This document shows positions 61,386 through 64,000 of a stretch of 64,000 nt of DNA, one piece after another (positions within the stretch are counted from its first letter, which is position 1; each line of letters starts with the position of its first letter). The stretch is from Arsenicibacter sp965247375 (lineage in GTDB: Bacteria; Bacteroidota; Bacteroidia; Cytophagales; Spirosomataceae). A program made the position numbers and the translations under genes. The stretch is from assembly GCA_965247375.1 (NCBI GenBank), contig CBDFHU010000004.1, forward strand, positions 50,336 through 114,335. Direction: 5' to 3'. The notes under the pieces were generated by a model. That model did no database searches and was not told the origin of the DNA. It saw only the letters and a program-made list of their open reading frames with translations.

Positions 61386-62153
61386 ATGCTTATCAAATTC
61401 AATGACAGTAGCCTCGATTTGAGTAAGGATGCTGACGGGTTTGTTTCTCTTACCGACATCTGGCAAATTGCCGGGGCTGATAAAAACAGAACGCCCTATA
61501 AGTGGCTACGGCTAGATGAAACACGTGGCTTCATAAAGGCAACGGCTCGTTTTTTTAAAAGGGCGCCAGAATCCCTTTTAAAAATTACCAAAGGCAAGCA
61601 GGGTTCCACAAGGGCAGTCGAGCAAGTCGCATTGGAGTATGCTCAATACCTATCGCCTGAATTAGCCGTATTGGTGAATCAGGCATTCTTTGAACGGCTT
61701 GAGGAGGAACAAAATCCAGAGCTGGCAATTAAGCGCGGCCGGGAAAGGGCTGTCCGTGCTTATAAACGTAAGGGTAAGGATGATGCCTGGATCGAGAGCC
61801 GTGTCAAATCCATTGAAACACGAAATTCGTTTGTTCGCACACTGGCACGCCACGGCGTTAACGGTAAGGGATTCCGGAATTGTACGAATCAGGTCTATAC
61901 GCCCCTGTTTGGCGGTTCAACCGAGGTTATCCGCGCCAAAAAGTCTCTGTCTGCTAAGTCGAATGTCCGTGACGCTATGGAGCCTATCGAGCTTGCAGCC
62001 GTCAATCTGGCTGAACTACTGGCCAGCGAAAGTATAGAGCGAGACCGGTTGTATGGTAACGCGGAATCAGAATTAGCCTGTATGCGGGCTGGTTCGGCTG
62101 TTGCGGCGGCAATTATGGGAAGCCGCAAGAAAACCAATCAATCCACATTTTAA
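61386..62153 (+). CDS. KilA-N domain protein
   Basis: A 255-residue protein with an N-terminal KilA-N DNA-binding domain: DADGFVSLTDIWQIAGADKN, YKWLRLDETRGFI, then GKQGSTRAVEQVALEYAQYLSPELA. KilA-N proteins are common in phages and large DNA viruses, often near replication genes. The C-terminal half is helical with no known motif. It follows the HTH gene by 53 nt and precedes the DUF4373 gene by 15 nt. Confidence 0.8.
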   Translation: MLIKFNDSSLDLSKDADGFVSLTDIWQIAGADKNRTPYKWLRLDETRGFIKATARFFKRAPESLLKITKGKQGSTRAVEQVALEYAQYLSPELAVLVNQAFFERLEEEQNPELAIKRGRERAVRAYKRKGKDDAWIESRVKSIETRNSFVRTLARHGVNGKGFRNCTNQVYTPLFGGSTEVIRAKKSLSAKSNVRDAMEPIELAAVNLAELLASESIERDRLYGNAESELACMRAGSAVAAAIMGSRKKTNQSTF

Positions 62154-62168
62154 CCCGGACGTGAAGAT

Positions 62169-63032
62169 ATGGCAAGGCCATTAAAGACGGGGCTTGAGTA
62201 CTTTCCTTTAAACTGCAAGATGAATAACAAAGTAGAAATGCTTGAGGCTGAGTGCGGGCTTGAAGGTTTCGCCGTCTATATCAAGCTACTGCAAGAGATT
62301 TACGCAACAGATAACGGTGAACTCGATATGTCCATAGTTTTCCGCTGGAAAACCTTGGGGAAAAAGTACGGAATTGCTGAGGATAGATTACGTTACATCG
62401 TGGATATAGCCGTTCAGGTTGACCTTTTCGACCCGGAAGCCTTCGTGACGCGCAATGTCCTAACCTCCAATGGGGTCAGGAAACGGATAGGGAAGGTATC
62501 CCAGCTACGGGAAAGGGATCGTTTCCGCAAGGGGAAAGGCGATGATACGGTTTTCCCTGAGTTATCCGCCGGAAAACCAACGGAAAAGTACATAAAGAAA
62601 AGTAAAAGAAAAGTAAAGGGAAATAATTCTTTTGTCGCTGATGCGACTCAGGCAGATAACTTACCTCAACCGGTTTCTTTTACTCACCAAATGCGGCTTG
62701 TTGTGGAGGATTTCTCACCCGGCTATTATTGGGACGGTGCGGATGCTAAACATGCTCAATCACTGGAAAAGAAAATCAGGAAACTGGTTGAGGATAGTGC
62801 CGGGCAACCTCCGTCCGATGACCAGACACTTGGCGCATTCCGGAAGCTACTGGATAAAACGCGTAGCCTGAAAGACTTTTACCGTTTCCGCGATGTAAAA
62901 ACGCTGAATCAGGATTTTAACAAGGTTGTTGGGGCTGTCAGAGAGCAACAGGCCACAAATACGGACGGCAAAGCAGATGAGGCAAAAGCCCGAATGTCAG
63001 CACCAGCCCCAAATACTGGAGCCATTCGGTAG
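62169..63032 (+). CDS. DUF4373 / DnaD-like replication protein
   Basis: A 287-residue protein. The N-terminal MARPLKTGLEYFPLNCKMNNKVEMLEAECG and GFAVYIKLLQEIY match DUF4373 (Lin1244/Lin1753), winged-helix domains found in phage replication initiators. A Lys-rich linker near 135-155 separates it from a C-terminal helical domain. Its stop is 4 nt before the dnaB-like gene, so the two are likely to act together at the element's origin. Confidence 0.8.
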   Translation: MARPLKTGLEYFPLNCKMNNKVEMLEAECGLEGFAVYIKLLQEIYATDNGELDMSIVFRWKTLGKKYGIAEDRLRYIVDIAVQVDLFDPEAFVTRNVLTSNGVRKRIGKVSQLRERDRFRKGKGDDTVFPELSAGKPTEKYIKKSKRKVKGNNSFVADATQADNLPQPVSFTHQMRLVVEDFSPGYYWDGADAKHAQSLEKKIRKLVEDSAGQPPSDDQTLGAFRKLLDKTRSLKDFYRFRDVKTLNQDFNKVVGAVREQQATNTDGKADEAKARMSAPAPNTGAIR

Positions 63033-63036
63033 GACC

Positions 63037-64000
63037 ATGAGCAAGATCGAACACCGTAACTTTTTAATTAATGCCGATGAGGATATAGAGAGGGTTGTCT
63101 TAGGTTCAGTGATTAACGAACCTCGGCTGGCATCTGCCCTGTACCGGGCGATCCAGAAGCCGTCGGTTTTTTACAACGCGTTCCACCGGACAATTTACGG
63201 GGTCTTGGTTGGATTGTATGAGCGCGGCGAAATCATAGACCTGATGACTGTCTTAAATGAACTCGTTCGGCAGGGTCACAACAAGGCTGAGGCTTTTAGT
63301 AAGCTTGATGCGCTTACTCACAACGCCTATGCGGTCAGTATTGATCAACATTGCGCGATCCTATTTGAGCTGGCCATGAAACGATATTTAGGCCAGTACG
63401 GTCAGCGCCTTGTTAATATGGCCGCTGACCCTACCTCAGACCCGTTGCGAATGCTCGAAAAAGTTAACGAGGACATCGACGGCATTATGGGCAACATTGC
63501 CGCAATGGGGGAACGCTCTATGGTTGACTACCTTCGGGATGTATTCGCTGAACTTGATGAGAAGAAAACAGGAAAGCGGACCGGTCTGACCTTTGGCATT
63601 AAACCACTGGATGAACGGACGGGGGGCTTTGAACCCGGTAATTATGTAATCCTTGCGGCTGGTACGGGACAAGGCAAAACGGGCGTATCAACTCACATTA
63701 TCCGGCATCGCTGCTTAGAGGTCAAAAGCCCTGTCGGCCTGTTTTCGCTGGAAATGTCTGGATCTGAAGTAGTTAAGCGTTTAATTGCCTCGGAGACCAA
63801 TTATTCTAACTCCGAAATCAACAGAGCGGCCGTAGATGTAGGTTTGGTACATAAGCGTGCAGAGGTGTTGGCCGGAATGCCGCTTTATATTCACGACAAA
63901 CCTGTACAATCGCTGGAATTGCAGTTCAAGGTACGGGAGTGGGTTCGACGCTATGGCGTAAAGCTTGTCATTATTGACTATTTGCAGCTGGTACGGGATC
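63037..64000 (+). CDS. DnaB-type replicative helicase, N-terminal part
   Basis: The frame runs off the right edge, giving 321 residues. An N-terminal helical DnaB domain (DEDIERVVLGSVINEPRLASALY, FHRTIYGVLVGLYERGEIID) and the RecA-like motor with Walker A GTGQGKT near residue 209, the SLEMSGSE motif and Walker B VIIDYLQL are all present. It unwinds DNA at the element's replication fork. Several phage and ICE elements encode their own copy; it is distinct from the host dnaB only by context. Confidence 0.9.
   Translation, partial: MSKIEHRNFLINADEDIERVVLGSVINEPRLASALYRAIQKPSVFYNAFHRTIYGVLVGLYERGEIIDLMTVLNELVRQGHNKAEAFSKLDALTHNAYAVSIDQHCAILFELAMKRYLGQYGQRLVNMAADPTSDPLRMLEKVNEDIDGIMGNIAAMGERSMVDYLRDVFAELDEKKTGKRTGLTFGIKPLDERTGGFEPGNYVILAAGTGQGKTGVSTHIIRHRCLEVKSPVGLFSLEMSGSEVVKRLIASETNYSNSEINRAAVDVGLVHKRAEVLAGMPLYIHDKPVQSLELQFKVREWVRRYGVKLVIIDYLQLVRD

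Noticed and set aside
1..64000. CRISPR array, rRNA genes or insertion sequences
   Set aside because: I found no regularly spaced repeat array, no rRNA sequence and no transposase gene in the window.

Overview
The window looks like chromosome from a Bacteroidota member of the order Cytophagales, probably a Spirosoma-like bacterium. The evidence is a core of about 53-55% GC by eye, a PorP/SprF-type protein beside a giant secreted protein with a type IX secretion type B C-terminal domain, fused cbb3 oxidase genes (ccoNO, ccoQP), weak Shine-Dalgarno sequences, and promoters of the Bacteroidota form TTG-N17-23-TAnnTTTG. The genus is inference.

Region 1-5.7 kb: a partial unknown reading frame, an initiator tRNA gene split by a 281-nt group I intron, then era, der, an EamA permease, an ArsR-type regulator and ruvB. 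Region 5.9-11.4 kb: a 1403-residue type IX cargo protein divergent from its SprF-like partner. Region 11.5-16.9 kb (minus strand): an unknown protein, an SDR oxidoreductase, rimK with its RimB-like partner, holB and an alternative GlmU-like protein. Region 17-21.9 kb: a dipeptide epimerase, an AONS-like PLP enzyme, a beta-lactamase-like hydrolase and an NlpC/P60 peptidase, which together suggest handling of peptidoglycan peptides.

Region 22-30.4 kb: an ankyrin protein, a DUF2271 protein with a flavinylation-like motif, a PepSY-flavodoxin-reductase fusion and ApbE form an extracytosolic flavin/electron-transfer module. Next to it are two membrane proteins that recall the layout of the copper membrane monooxygenase subunits PmoB and PmoC. 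Then come a P2-type cation ATPase, small secreted proteins, the cbb3 oxidase operon (ccoS-NO-QP-G-H and a SafE-like gene, 36.1-42.2 kb), a glycosyltransferase, nrdB, an OPT transporter, cysM, fadD and a DUF4403 lipoprotein.

Region 51.2-64 kb is mobile. Its left edge carries what looks like a tRNA 3' end plus that tRNA's terminator (51.18-51.26 kb), so a tRNA attachment site is likely. An AT-rich cargo (51.7-58.4 kb) holds an AntA/AntB-type antirepressor, small unknown proteins, an ECF-like sigma factor and a three-gene operon: a small protein, a PfkB kinase fused to a nucleoside 2-deoxyribosyltransferase, and a divergent adenylosuccinate synthetase-like enzyme. I do not know a described system with this composition, and it is the best candidate here for something new. 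The sigma gene and this operon share two sequence boxes upstream. From 58.4 kb a module of near-host composition carries repeated TGCGTAG boxes, a tyrosine recombinase, an excisionase-like HTH protein, a KilA-N protein, a DUF4373-like replication protein and a DnaB helicase cut by the window end, as in a temperate phage or similar element.
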